Assembly (NCBI RefSeq): GCF_002127325.2
Contig: NC_035435.2
Location: 122,631,127-122,695,126, forward strand
DNA: 64,000 nt
Source of the DNA: Helianthus annuus
Lineage: Eukaryota; Streptophyta; Magnoliopsida; Asterales; Asteraceae
Direction: 5' to 3'
Made by a program: the position numbers and the translations under genes. How positions within the stretch are numbered: position 1 is the stretch's first letter; each line of letters starts with the position of its first letter. This document shows, in pieces, positions 24,761-34,844 of this stretch. The notes under the pieces were generated by a model that searched no databases, was not told the DNA's origin, and saw nothing but the letters and a program-made list of their open reading frames with translations.

Positions 24761-25709
24761 GTATGGGATCATACTTTTTACAAAGGCAAGATGTCGATTA
24801 TTTATTTTTTAAAACTCAAAGGTTCATTCAGGCCGTTTAGTTGGAATAAACAATGTTCCTTCTACACGTATAACTGGTACAAACATTTTCAATGCATTTG
24901 ATGCTAAAATCTGTGATTCACCTACATTTATAGTGGTAAATTGTAATCATTGCTATTAATTTTCACATTTAGGTGAAAGTGCTCTTGCCATTCAATTCAA
25001 TGAAAGTGAGTGTCAAATATTTTTTAATCATGGTTTACTATGATAAAATGATAAATTTTTTTAAGCTTATCAATTTTCATAACACTTAATGTAAACTTAT
25101 GTTTTCAATTTTGTTTTAAAGCAAATACTATACTTTTAATTTTTTTTTCTACACAAAAAGAAAACAAAGATGTGCTGGAAGATAAACATCATCCTTTAGT
25201 TTGCTTTTACCAGATCCCATTTGAGGTTTTCTATTACCCTCAGTGGCAGTCAGGTAACCAAATTAACCATTTTGAATCAATTTAGGGACACTAAAAGTAT
25301 TGTTATGCAACAGACTATCAATCCTAAACTCAGTGCCCATATACTATGAGCATGATTGAGCCTTTGATGCACGAAATTCATTTTGCAGTAGTATGTAGAT
25401 ACATATAGCAATTCCAAGAAATAGGTAATTCCATCTCCTTCACTTCATATTAGAGCTGAGAGGGTTGGGACATTGGGTTACTTAATTTTGCGTCAAAATG
25501 ATCACTTTTTCTAAAGTGGGTTGGGTTGGATGGGCCCTCTACTACATGTTCATGGTTTTAGGTCAAAACGTTACGTTTTCTAAAATGAATTGGATTGGAT
25601 TGTAACTCTACTACATGATCATGGTGTTGGGACAATAACAGTTCTTTTTGATGAGTTTGTTGTGCCAATGTGACTATCGGTGTTAATAATGGATTTCCTA
25701 ACTCTAGGC
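24761..25709. other. Decayed genic or intergenic DNA
   Basis: AT-rich sequence continuing the CHD1-like orientation; a segment at 25160-25255 ending CAG/GT-like could be exon remnant. Repeated phrases around GGTTGGGTTGGATGGGC and TGAATTGGATTGGATTG (25500-25600) are short. Nothing identifiable. Confidence 0.35.
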
Positions 25710-26580
25710 CTTAGATTTTAAAAGTGAGAAGCGCACAAAAGCGACAAGGTCTAAAACCGAGGCGCGAAGCACCAAGCGCAATAGCGCATCTCTTTTCGTA
25801 CCCAAGGCGCAAATAATTGTATATTATTCTAGAATATTTCACATAGGTTTCTAGCATCATTTATCCAATTTTTAGACACAAAAAACTTTATATATGTTCT
25901 AGCATCGAAATTATACACATTTACAACCTGAAAAGCAAGCCGTACAACCAGTCACCTAAATCGCTCATCCACCTGCGAATTATGTATTGGATCGTTTTGT
26001 ACCTAATCGAAATTTGTTTTGTACCAAATCAGTTCTGGTACGCGACTATAATTGAATGGTATGTTGGTCTGCTTTGATTTTGCAATCGCTGTGATCGTTG
26101 TTGGCTTTTGTTAATTGGGTCGCTAATTAAGGTGAGCGGATGCAATATAAAATGCGTACGGTACGTTTTTAAAGTATCAATCGCGTATGACAATAGGGAT
26201 AGGACACTATCATTGGAAAGTTTGTTAAATATATATCTTCCATTGCAGGCCAATTTAGTAATTTCTATTTTAATTTGTGTATATCGAACCAGATTCAATG
26301 GTACATCGTACCAAATCGTACCAAAATGAACCTACCCCCTCCGTACCGAATTCGTTCCATCTAGCGAATCGTGAACCCGAACGCGTACCCGAACCGGAGC
26401 GAACTACGAATTAGGTGACTATGCGTACAACAACTTGCTGCATAAAATATGAAAAATACATGAGGCGCCCGCCTAAGTTGCGCCTTGGGGTCAATTTTTG
26501 CTAAAATTTACGGCTTAGTTGCGCTTCATGTAAACAGTGTGCTCTACATGCCTCGCCTTAGGCGAGCTTTTTAAACCCAG
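25710..26580. mobile_element. hAT-type MITE (GCGCC-rich ends), host of a nested MITE
   Basis: Candidate 8-bp target copies CTCTAGGC (25702-25709) and CTATAGGC (26581-26588) differ once. Ends CTTAGATTTTAAAAG and (reversed) CTGGGTTTAAAAAG are followed by AAGCGC / GGCGAGGC-rich inverted segments. A second MITE (25949-26423) is inserted in it. Confidence 0.6.
25949..26423. mobile_element. Nested hAT-type MITE
   Basis: Perfect 8-bp duplication CGTACAAC (25941-25948 and 26424-26431). The ends CAGTCACCTAAATCG and (reversed) CATAGTCACCTAATTCG are inverted repeats. The 475-bp interior is non-coding. It is inserted into the MITE at 25710-26580, so it is the younger event. Confidence 0.8.
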
Positions 26581-26588
26581 CTATAGGC

Positions 26589-27886
26589 ACTAGATGTCAT
26601 TTGTGAACTTCAAAAACATTTCCTGATTAAGAGGTCCCTTATAGATTAGCATCTTACTTTTGTGTTTTTACATTTTGTATATGTTTGCATATTTCGTCAG
26701 ATAACTCTTTAAAAAGTTTGCATTTTGTCGGTTTTTTTCTTTCAAGTACGCAAAATGGGCGGACTGGCAGGCTGGGTAACATATGAAAGCCGTCGTTTTA
26801 TATTTGTGGGTCAGGTGGGGTGAACATGCATACATCTTTTTCAGTTTTTTTCATTTTTTTATAATTTACAATTATAATTATCTTTCTTAAGTAATTGACA
26901 TGGGTCAACTTGTGGCAATTCTGCATCTGTGATTGTCATAAACGTAAACACATATCATATTACAAGAGGAAAGTTAAATTCACTTATGATACTATTTACC
27001 TTGCAAGCTGGATTTTGCAATTTTATATATCCAAAAATTTTTCAGGCACTCAACCAAGTTGCAAGGGTTGACCAGACCTTTGACTCTTTATTGGTTGTAA
27101 ATTTAAATCTTTTGTTGCTATGATGCATTGCTGAACTTTGTGGGTAGTACACAACTCTGACGATGATTATTAACTCTTAGTGTGACAACTGTGTTGCTTG
27201 AGACAAGCAACTAGATAAGATGCATACACGAGTCTGAGCTGATGCATCACAAATGAAACCATTTGTATTTGTTACATCTATATCTTGTTAATTTGTAAGT
27301 TGATTTTGCATTAAGGTGTTGTACCTCATGCTTTGTTAGTGTGTGCGGCTTTATTTGTTGTACATCTTCTTTTATGGGTAGTTTATTTTGTGAAATGGGC
27401 ATCGTCATTCCGTTTAAAACATGTGGGTTTCTTAGTTTGTTGATACCGGTGTTTCTTTGGGGTTGTCTTATATGGTTAGCCGACAAATTTCAGCTTAGTC
27501 TCATCCAAGTTGTTACTATCTTTGTTTAATGATTGTGATTTTCACTATGCAGATATAACACGATGAGCAATTGTTATTTGGTTATCATTTATGGGTGGTA
27601 ATTAAATTTTTTATATATTGGTGATGACGATATGTTAGCCTTGGCGTGGTAACTGAGATGGCTTCAAATAAGCAACCAGATGCAACCATTACCCTGAGCC
27701 TCTTTTCGAAATGCAAATTAATACTATATAAATTACACATTTTATGTTCTAGGGTTTCCTACTTAAATTCATTACCGGCAATGATGAACCACGTGTTGTT
27801 CCACGCCTCTTAATTGTAATTATGATATGTCTTGAATTACATAACCCCATGGTACTTATATAAATACTATTTATATGTCTTTCAGA
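26589..27886. other. AT-rich DNA, no identified gene
   Basis: Frames of 60-80 codons (26929, 27247, 27341) have no recognisable domain and show no support beyond chance. Confidence 0.45.
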
Positions 27887-28093
27887 ATGTCGTCTTCAAG
27901 TGAAGAGTCAAATGTGTTTGTACGACTTAAACAAATGTTGGAGGATGTCATCACATCCGATTGTTAACTTACGGAAAAACTTAATGAATTAACATAAAAA
28001 GCGGGTAATATTCGTAAAACTGAGGAGGAATTGCAAGTGGTCATGGACACACTATATGCAATTTACAAAGCTCGCAAAGATGTTAAAGAGTAA
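27887..28093 (+). pseudogene. Exon-like fragment with coiled-coil character
   Basis: Following a TTTCAG acceptor the frame reads MSSSSEESNVFVRLKQMLED then VITSDC, a stop, LTEKLNELT, a second stop, then KAGNIRKTEEELQVVMDTLY and AIYKARKDVKE, ending in TAA. The heptad-like Leu/Lys/Glu spacing suggests a coiled coil. Two premature stops make it a pseudogene. Donor family not recognised. Confidence 0.4.
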
Positions 28094-28180
28094 GGTATAC
28101 AATCAATGATGTTAATATGAACGTTGATAGTTTTTGTTCAAAAATGACCGATTGGAAAATTTCCGTCATACTAATATAAA

Positions 28181-29480
28181 GGGTTATTGGATTTTATCAC
28201 CCACAATTATCGACCTTTGGCCATTGCCATCCCCAACTAACACTTTGATGCCCGACACCTCCAACTTGAATTTTAGTTTGTGCTGGCACCACTCTGTTAA
28301 CAGATTACTAACTCTGTTAGTTTCTGATCCTACGTGTCACCACCTTGCTTACATGGACATGATTACATGGCGATTACGTGGCATATATAAGAACCTTTAT
28401 TAGCAACCTGGTATTTCTTACAAAGTTATCTCTCTTTTCTTTCTCTCTCTCTCTCTAACCTTCCACCCACCACCACCATATCCCACCACCACTAACCCAT
28501 AATACCCCTCCCCACCACACACCACCCCTTTCTCCATTGCCACCACCTTGCTATCACCGCCACCATCAGTCGACCCACCCCTTTCTCTCTTTACCACCGT
28601 CATCCTCAACCTACATTGCCATCACCTTGCTACCACCGCCACCATCAGCCTCCACTGCCACCGCCGATACCTTCCACCATTACGGCAACTATAAGAAACC
28701 GAACCGCCATCCCTTCATCATCTACGTCAACCGCCGCCCTTTCATCATCTACAACAACCACCGCCCCATCATCTACAACAACCACTGCTCAAGAGTAGGA
28801 AATGAGTCAGATTTGTCGAAATTTTGTTGAAATCGACTCAAATCTACTAGTTGTTGTTCAAATCGTGTCAGCTCTGTTAGTTCTTGTTGAAATCGACGAC
28901 AGTGACTGAAGCAACAAAATTTGGGTCAGTCTTTAATTGTTGAAACCGGCTACAGATGAGAAACTGACAGTGATGATTAACGAGATCGATGCGTTTGGTG
29001 ACAGAAGCATAAGTTATGAGGAGTTCAGTATGATAAGTGCGGCGTTTGGTCTGCCGTCGTGTGACGATGAGTTGAGAGGTGCGTTTGAGGTGTTTGATGC
29101 GGATCACGACGGTTTGATAACGGCGGAGGAGTTGTATGAGGTGTTTAAGTTGATCGGAGATGGACGGTGCACGTTAGAGGAGTGCATGCGTATGATAAGT
29201 GGTGTTGATAAGAATGGGGATGTGGTTGTCTGTTTTGAGGACTTTGTGGTTATGATGGAACAGCAGAGATGATGAGAGATGTGCCACGTAATTAAAATAT
29301 AAACATAAGACCCCAAATAATCCACCTCAACTTACCACATAGGAAATGGAGTGCCACATAGGATAAAAAATTAACTAAGTTAGTGTTTGGTTAACGATGT
29401 GGTGCTAGCACAAACTAAAAGTCAAGTTGAAGGTGTCGGGCGTCAAGTTGTTAGTTGGGGGTGGCAGCGGCCAATAACCT
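28181..29480. mobile_element. Pack-MULE with captured calmodulin-like gene
   Basis: Perfect 9-bp target duplication TAATATAAA (28172-28180 and 29481-29489). Terminal inverted repeats of about 140 bp begin GGGTTATTGG / AGGTTATTGG and share GATGCCCGACACCTCCAACT- and TAGTTTGTGCTGGCACCAC-like blocks. There is no transposase. The interior has a pyrimidine/ACC-rich segment (28430-28790) and a calmodulin-like coding fragment on the plus strand. This is a different terminal family from the Pack-MULE at 4811. Confidence 0.9.
28937..29272 (+). pseudogene. Captured calmodulin-like protein (CML) C-terminal fragment
   Basis: An open frame of 111 codons ends at a natural TGA. It has a degenerate EF-hand loop DAFGDRSISYEE, a canonical loop DADHDGLITAEE after ELRGAFEVF, and a third loop DKNGDVVVCFED before FVVMMEQQR. 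CML proteins bind Ca2+ through these loops and act as sensors. The start of the first EF-hand helix and anything upstream are absent, so about half of a typical CML is present. The tail resembles CML43/44-type proteins, a low-confidence guess. The frame is undamaged, so recent capture or expression as a chimera is possible; the first Met is arbitrary. Confidence 0.75.
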
Positions 29481-29489
29481 TAATATAAA

Positions 29490-29892
29490 ATCAATCATGT
29501 TATTATTTATTTGTGCTAGGTACATGATAGACCTGCTGGACAACGGACACTCACATAAAAAGTTTTTAGTCTCATGTAACATTGTAGAACTTTTGTTGTG
29601 GAAATTAAAACAATCAAAGCGGGGTACCGTATATGATTTATTTGTATAATTGTATCCTGATCTGCTACTCTAAAAAACGAATTAACCGAAACATTACTTG
29701 ATAAAGTTTATTAATCGAAGTCCAAATACAAGAAAGAGCTAGTGACACTCAACATGCCTAGTGAGTGGCTAAACTTGAAACGAAATTATTATTAGGTTAC
29801 AAGAACTATAAAAGCTCGTCACCGGAACCATACAGACACGTAACCATGCCTGATGCAAACGAAGATTGATGATGCAGTTACATCGACGAGTT
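29490..29892 (-). other. PPO 3' UTR and downstream sequence
   Basis: Downstream of the polyphenol oxidase stop codon. AATAAA on the minus strand at 29712-29707, about 180 bases after the stop, is a plausible polyadenylation signal. Between it and the Pack-MULE (29490-29640) nothing is recognised. Confidence 0.55.
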
Positions 29893-31701
29893 TTAATTAG
29901 CGAGGGGAACCAGCTGAATGTTGATCTTGGAAATGGTGGCATCTTCTGCCCCTGCCCTTGGCACCAAAGTAACCAAAACATACTCATCATTTTCAGCTTC
30001 AAGGTCCTCCAAAAGCTGTGTGAGCCCAAACGCCGCTCCACTCGTCATGACCATATTCCCTCCGAGGCTATGTGGCACCTGGGCAAAAGTACCAACAAAC
30101 TCGCTTGAAACCGGAGTGGTCTCGATCCCATCGTCTACATCATTCACCAACACGTCAAACTTGAAAAACTGCTCACCGTTGTATTTGATCCCCTCCAAAA
30201 ATAGCATTTCACTAGTTTTCATCTTGTCATCCTCGTTCCTCTTTGTTGCTGGTCTCTTCACTAGAACCTTCACCGCCTGGTCTAACTTCACAGGAAACTC
30301 AATCTCCTCCACCTTCTTCACAACCCCAAATGAATTAGCTGCAATGTTGGACGCCTTAACTCGACGAATCGGGCGACCCTGGAGCCATGTGAGTCTTGAA
30401 GGTTCGTAAGTGTATCCCATCTTGTTGATGTCTACGCAGTCTTTGTTATAGACACGTACAAGTCTTTGGTTCTCATCGTAAAACACGAATGATGCATTCA
30501 GCCAGTCGTCGTTACATGGATTTACGTTTCTGAAGTCCAGCTCGTTCCAGATTTGCCACATGCGGTCGACATTGGAGTGATGTACGTAAAAGGCTGGATC
30601 ATACCCGGCCGAGTAAAAGTTCCCCAAGTCCTCATTGTTAGGCATCCTAGGGTTACCCACCCATATGTGCACCGCTGTGTGAACACCACTCTCTATACGC
30701 CCAGCCAGAATCTTGGAAGGATCTGGATCATAATTGGTACCAAAAAAGGCATCTGGAAGTGCCGTGGTGGTTCCAATCATTTGAGTGTACATTGCAGATA
30801 GATTTTCGCTTATCTGCTGGTGTGCACAGCTTTTGTCACCAGCTGCACTTGAAGTATCGAGATCGACGATGGCGGGAGGTAAGTGTGCGCAATTTCGGTA
30901 AGGGTCAAACAATGGGTTGAATTTGGGATTGGGTGGTTTAGTAGGGTCTGGGTTAGGGTAAGGGGCTTCAAACATGTCTGGAAGCAACATTCCCTTGGGA
31001 TTGTCCCAGTTCCAGTATGGTAAACCGAAAGTTGGATCATCGATTAAGCTACCCAAGATCCGCTCATAGAAATATAGGTACCAGCGGTGGAAAGGAAAAA
31101 AAAGCGAGTTGTTGTGAACCTGGATTTTTAGCTCCGGATGACCATTCATATATTGACTGTAAGCTCCATTGCAGTACGCACAATGGATCTTACCTTGTTG
31201 TTTCCAGCTGCGTGGATCTTCGTCTGGAAGTTCCTTCATGCGCTTGATCGCTAATTGATACTTTGCGATGTACTCTTCAGAAAGTCGATCTGCCGCAGGT
31301 CGAACACGAAGTTTGGTGAACTTAGGCAAGACGTAAGGAACTGCGGTAGTCTGTGTGGTTGGAGGGCAACAAGCATTGCCTCTTACAGCGTCTCCGGGGA
31401 TAAAGCCGTCTTCCGCAGGAACACAGTTTGAAATATTGTCTGGAGAAGTGATGGGGTATGCTAAGGCCGAACCGATGTTGGTCAAGTTGGCCGCACCGTA
31501 TAGACTGCCAAGGCCCAGGAGCATGTTTCTCCGGTCTACGTTCTGCATGGGAAGTATGAGCTTCGGGTTGTTTTCCGAGTGGTCATCCATGGATGACTTG
31601 CATGAGACTTTGAAGCAATAGGTACTGGATGTTTTGGAAAATAAGGGTGGTCGAGAGGACAATGAAGTAGTGGGAACAGCGGACAAGCTAATAGAAGCCA
31701 T
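29893..31701 (-). CDS. PPO: Polyphenol oxidase (catechol oxidase), thylakoid lumen
   Basis: A complete intronless frame of 602 residues. The enzyme oxidises o-diphenols to o-quinones with O2 (tissue browning, defence). Residues 1-50 look like a Ser/Thr-rich plastid transit peptide; DRR at 56-58 plus a hydrophobic stretch and ALA at 79-81 form a Tat-type thylakoid signal. CuA ligands: H173 (HCAYC, with the thioether-type Cys177), H196 and H205 (FPFHRWY). CuB: H341 and H345 (HTAVH) and the HH pair at 374-375 (FYVHHSNVDRMW). The DWL domain starts near 399; the KFDV segment is at 514-517. Length and motif order are normal for plant PPO. The start lies in CAATGGCT, a good plant initiation context. 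No copper ligand is missing, so it is probably functional. Confidence 0.97.
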   Translation of the reverse strand: MASISLSAVPTTSLSSRPPLFSKTSSTYCFKVSCKSSMDDHSENNPKLILPMQNVDRRNMLLGLGSLYGAANLTNIGSALAYPITSPDNISNCVPAEDGFIPGDAVRGNACCPPTTQTTAVPYVLPKFTKLRVRPAADRLSEEYIAKYQLAIKRMKELPDEDPRSWKQQGKIHCAYCNGAYSQYMNGHPELKIQVHNNSLFFPFHRWYLYFYERILGSLIDDPTFGLPYWNWDNPKGMLLPDMFEAPYPNPDPTKPPNPKFNPLFDPYRNCAHLPPAIVDLDTSSAAGDKSCAHQQISENLSAMYTQMIGTTTALPDAFFGTNYDPDPSKILAGRIESGVHTAVHIWVGNPRMPNNEDLGNFYSAGYDPAFYVHHSNVDRMWQIWNELDFRNVNPCNDDWLNASFVFYDENQRLVRVYNKDCVDINKMGYTYEPSRLTWLQGRPIRRVKASNIAANSFGVVKKVEEIEFPVKLDQAVKVLVKRPATKRNEDDKMKTSEMLFLEGIKYNGEQFFKFDVLVNDVDDGIETTPVSSEFVGTFAQVPHSLGGNMVMTSGAAFGLTQLLEDLEAENDEYVLVTLVPRAGAEDATISKINIQLVPLAN

Positions 31702-31747
31702 TGTCGACTGTCGTTAAGTTGTGTTCTAAGTTGGCTACGGAAAGCCA

Positions 31748-31756
31748 CTTATATAG
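31748..31756 (-). promoter_or_regulatory. PPO TATA box
   Basis: CTATATAAG on the minus strand, about 47 bases upstream of the PPO ATG. With a usual TATA-to-start spacing the 5' UTR would be only about 20 bases. Confidence 0.65.
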
Positions 31757-31831
31757 AAAATTTTCCGGTAAAAATTGGATCTAGGACGTGTTTCAAAGTA
31801 GGTTGAAGAAATGATTACGATAAACAACGTA

Positions 31832-31919
31832 GATTTAAATTTACAGACATTTGTCATGACATGAATTTTATTCGCACGTGAATTTAAATTTGCAGACATT
31901 TGTCATGAAATGAATTTTA
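31832..31919 (-). promoter_or_regulatory. PPO upstream direct repeat with G-box
   Basis: A roughly 39-bp unit (ATTTAAATTTACAGACATTT, GTCATGACATGAATTTTA on the plus strand) occurs at 31832-31870 and 31881-31919, and a shorter third copy follows to about 31940. Between the first two lies CACGTG (31875-31880), a G-box core recognised by bZIP and bHLH factors. Regulatory role is inference from position about 130-240 bases upstream of the ATG. Confidence 0.5.
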
Positions 31920-31984
31920 ATTTAGAGACATTGTCATGTGTCCCTTTTTCAATGCTGTGTTTAACCTATTAAGTTTTATAAAAG

Positions 31985-32324
31985 GGTGAACGGAGTGGGG
32001 CGGTAAACCCACTCAGTACCGACCTCCCTTAATTGCCAACAAGTTTACCGAACAAGCTTTACCGAAATTGGGGGGGGGGGGGGGGGGCGAAATTGGTGAA
32101 GGTTAACCGACTTGGTGATCAAGGGAGAGAAAAGGGAGAAAGAGGTTGTGTGGTGGGGCCCATTTCTTTTCAACCAATCACACATTTTTTTTAAGTAGTT
32201 ATCTAAATCTTCTTAGGTAAACTACCGCCAACGTTTTTTAGCATTAAATAAACAATTGACATGAGCTATGTGATTGGGTGATTTGAGAGTTTACCTACTT
32301 CAAGTGTTTAACTACTCTCTTCAC
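31985..32324. mobile_element. Tourist/Harbinger-like MITE with G run
   Basis: The left end AGGGTGAACGGAGTGGGGCG and right end (reversed) AGGGTGAAGAGAGTAGTTAA are inverted. TAA lies at both outer edges, but the left alignment is loose. A run of about 17 G follows GAAATT at 32070-32087. Non-coding. Confidence 0.5.
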
Positions 32325-32770
32325 CCTAACTCTATAACTCAATTTCTTGATTTTAGTTTTCTGCTAGATTTTGTATAATGATGACAAGGCCGGCTTAGAG
32401 GGGGTGGGCGACGGCACGGGCCCAAACCCTCCGGAGGCCCAAATATTTTTAATTTTGTATAGAATTTACATTGTTTAAGCTATAATATATATATATGACA
32501 CAAAGAAGCTCTTGTTGAAGTGGTCATTGCTTTGCTTAAACAACAAGGAGACGTGGGTGCTAATTCCGGCGTCTCCAAATTATCTATTTTAGCTTCATTT
32601 TTTTTTGTTTTTTAGCTGCATATGACATTCAATGCTTAATTTTGTGAACTACATCTTTTTCAAATTATCTATTTAGCTTCAATTTTGGCTTCATCTTTTC
32701 ATTTAATGCTAAAAATAACTATTTAAAGTACTTTCATATAAATTTTAGTGATTAAATAATTGATGGTTTA
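32325..32770. other. Intergenic, nothing recognised
   Basis: AT-rich with a short GC-rich patch (GGCCGGCTTAGAGGGGGTGG near 32389). No coding potential. Confidence 0.4.
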
Positions 32771-33100
32771 GGGGACTAGGGATGGTTCACTAGTGATAGA
32801 ATCTATCACCCCCACTATCCAATCAAGTCATGCCATGTGTACAACCAATATTCTATCACTAGTGATAGAAATGTAGGGGCTGATATCACTATTGATGGGA
32901 TTCCAATGTACAAGTATTAATGCACAATGTACAAGATACCATTCATTCACTCATTCACAAAACAACAAACAAGTTCAATATACAACGCGTGATAGTGGTC
33001 ACGCGTTGTAAAGTTAACGCGTGATGGTGGTGACCGGCGGCCGTGTATAACGCGTTGTCAAGTTCATCACGGAAGCTTTTTGCTCCCACCCCGGGTCCTC
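32771..33100. mobile_element. PIF/Harbinger-type MITE
   Basis: TTA target duplication (32768-32770 and 33101-33103). Ends GGGGACTAGGGATGG and (reversed) GAGGACCCGGGGTGGG. The interior has an inverted pair of TATCACTAGTGATAGAA motifs and ACGCGTGATRGTGG direct repeats. Non-coding, 330 bp. Confidence 0.7.
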
Positions 33101-33229
33101 TTATAATACATGAAAATTTACGAATAGAGCCTAAAATTTTTATCTCAAACAGAGACAATTTTTATTTTGTTATTTTTGGAGACTACCCTGTATTATGATC
33201 AAATTGAATTTATAAATGCACCGCAATTA

Positions 33230-34349
33230 GGCTACACGGTATGGGGGTCGGCCCCGGCCCGTCGCGGGTCGGCGACGGTCCAAACACCGTGCCGCCCCCT
33301 ACCGTCGCCGTCCTCTCCGTCCATATGTTGCCGTTTGCGACGATGCAAAAATAGTGGGTCCACCTCAATTTTTTTGACCGTTACTAAATAAAAAAAAAAA
33401 ACAAAAATACCATAATTGGGGAAAATGCCAAACGGTCACTTTTTTAAAATATATAAATATTACTTCCATTTTCACTATCAAACACCAAATTAACCTCAAC
33501 AATTCACCTCTTTCTCATATAATTTTTACACTCCTTCCACTATTCTCTCAACCTTCTTCCACATAATTTTCATGGATCCGTTCAACAACCCGGAGAACCC
33601 GAACACTTCGAACAACCCGAATACTCCCAACAATCCGACCCAACCAAATGTTTTTTCGGTTCCGGGATATTATCCAACGCTAGAACCGAACCAATTCTCC
33701 CAATATTCATCGAACGCGTTTGCTTCATTCCAACACTCGCCAAACCAATTCACTCAAATCTCCCAAAATCAAGCTCTTCAACAAATGATGATGCGGGGTG
33801 CTTGGAACTTCCCACCCGTTCAACCTCAACCGATCCCCACACCACCCGTTCAACGTCAACCGATCCCCACACCCCCCGTTCAACCTCAACCGATCTCGAC
33901 CCAATCCGAACCCGAAGACGATGTGGAGATTGTGCCCGAAACCCAACCGCCTAAAGGGAAAGGAAAACGAAACAAAGGCAAACAAGTAGTGGGTGATCAA
34001 ACGTTGAAAAAATTACAACACGACATCATAAAAAAACATCAAATTATTTAACTTTATGTTTATTTTTATTAAGTCTTTTTTTTTAAGTTTATGTATTTTT
34101 TTTTTAATATTTATGTAATGTGGGTTTAATATTAATGAAAATATTTTAGTAGTATATTTGTTAAATGTTAAAAAAAATAGAATACTAAAAAAATTAAAAA
34201 AAACATAAAAAGTGGTGGAGGACTATGACTAGGATCATCCTACCATGCCTTCTAGTTTTGGAGGATGGACCATCTTAGAGAGGAATGTGACATGGCGCCT
34301 ACGTGACGGATCATCCTCCAAGGATGGTCCATCACCATACCATGTAGTC
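33230..34349 (+). mobile_element. Non-autonomous PIF/Harbinger element
   Basis: TTA target duplication (33227-33229 and 34350-34352). Terminal repeats GGCTACACGGTATGGGGGTC / GACTACATGGTATGGTGATG. It carries one coding frame, the N-terminal part of the Harbinger accessory ORF1, and no DDE transposase. 1120 bp. Confidence 0.8.
33572..34051 (+). pseudogene. Truncated Harbinger ORF1 (Myb/SANT-type) N-terminal region
   Basis: The 159-residue frame starts MDPFNNPENPNTSNNPN and is Asn/Pro/Gln-rich. It contains three near-identical 12-residue units (PPVQPQPIPTPP type, residues about 81-112) and an acidic-to-basic switch (EDDVEIVPETQPPKGKGKRN). In autonomous PIF/Harbinger elements a trihelix Myb/SANT DNA-binding domain follows this linker. 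Here only QTLKKLQHDIIKKHQII follows before TAA, so the DNA-binding domain is deleted. In full elements ORF1 helps transposase reach the nucleus. A short TATA-like AAATATATAAATA lies at 33449. Confidence 0.65.
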
Positions 34350-34352
34350 TTA

Positions 34353-34840
34353 CTAACACAGAGTAGAAGATCGACCATTTTTTTAAAGAATTTGCAAACT
34401 CTTAATGAACTTTACTATTAGTTTGTTATTTTCTTATTTAAGACTTTCAAAAGTTAATTGAAAATTAATTACAAAAAATGTTGACAAACAAATATAAAAT
34501 CTTCATAAATTAATAATTTTGGGACCGACATATTTAATTAATTTAGCGGAATATTATTATAATGATAAATTAGTATTTTATTAATTTAGAGATACGCATG
34601 ACCTTTAAATTTACAAGTGTAATGTACATTTACAAATTAATTGAACTAGTTGATTTTCCGACCCCGCGTTGCGGCGGGGATCCAATGTCTGCAAAACGCG
34701 TGCCGACAACGGCAAGCGGATACTGAATATCAAAACATAAAAAAATGGTTTTTAAATAATCTAAAATATAATAGTAGGACCCACACGTCCTACACGTTGA
34801 AAATTCGGCTGTTTTCAGTTCAGTTATAACGTTACTAACC
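34353..34840. other. Intergenic, nothing recognised
   Basis: AT-rich; a short GC patch at 34660-34720 (CCCCGCGTTGCGGCGGGGAT) is a local palindrome. No gene. Confidence 0.4.
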
Positions 34841-34844
34841 CGTT

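Noticed and set aside
29918..30409. 163-codon plus-strand frame antisense to PPO, and several smaller ones at 29769-31748
   Set aside because: Shadows of the strongly biased PPO coding sequence; no domain of their own.
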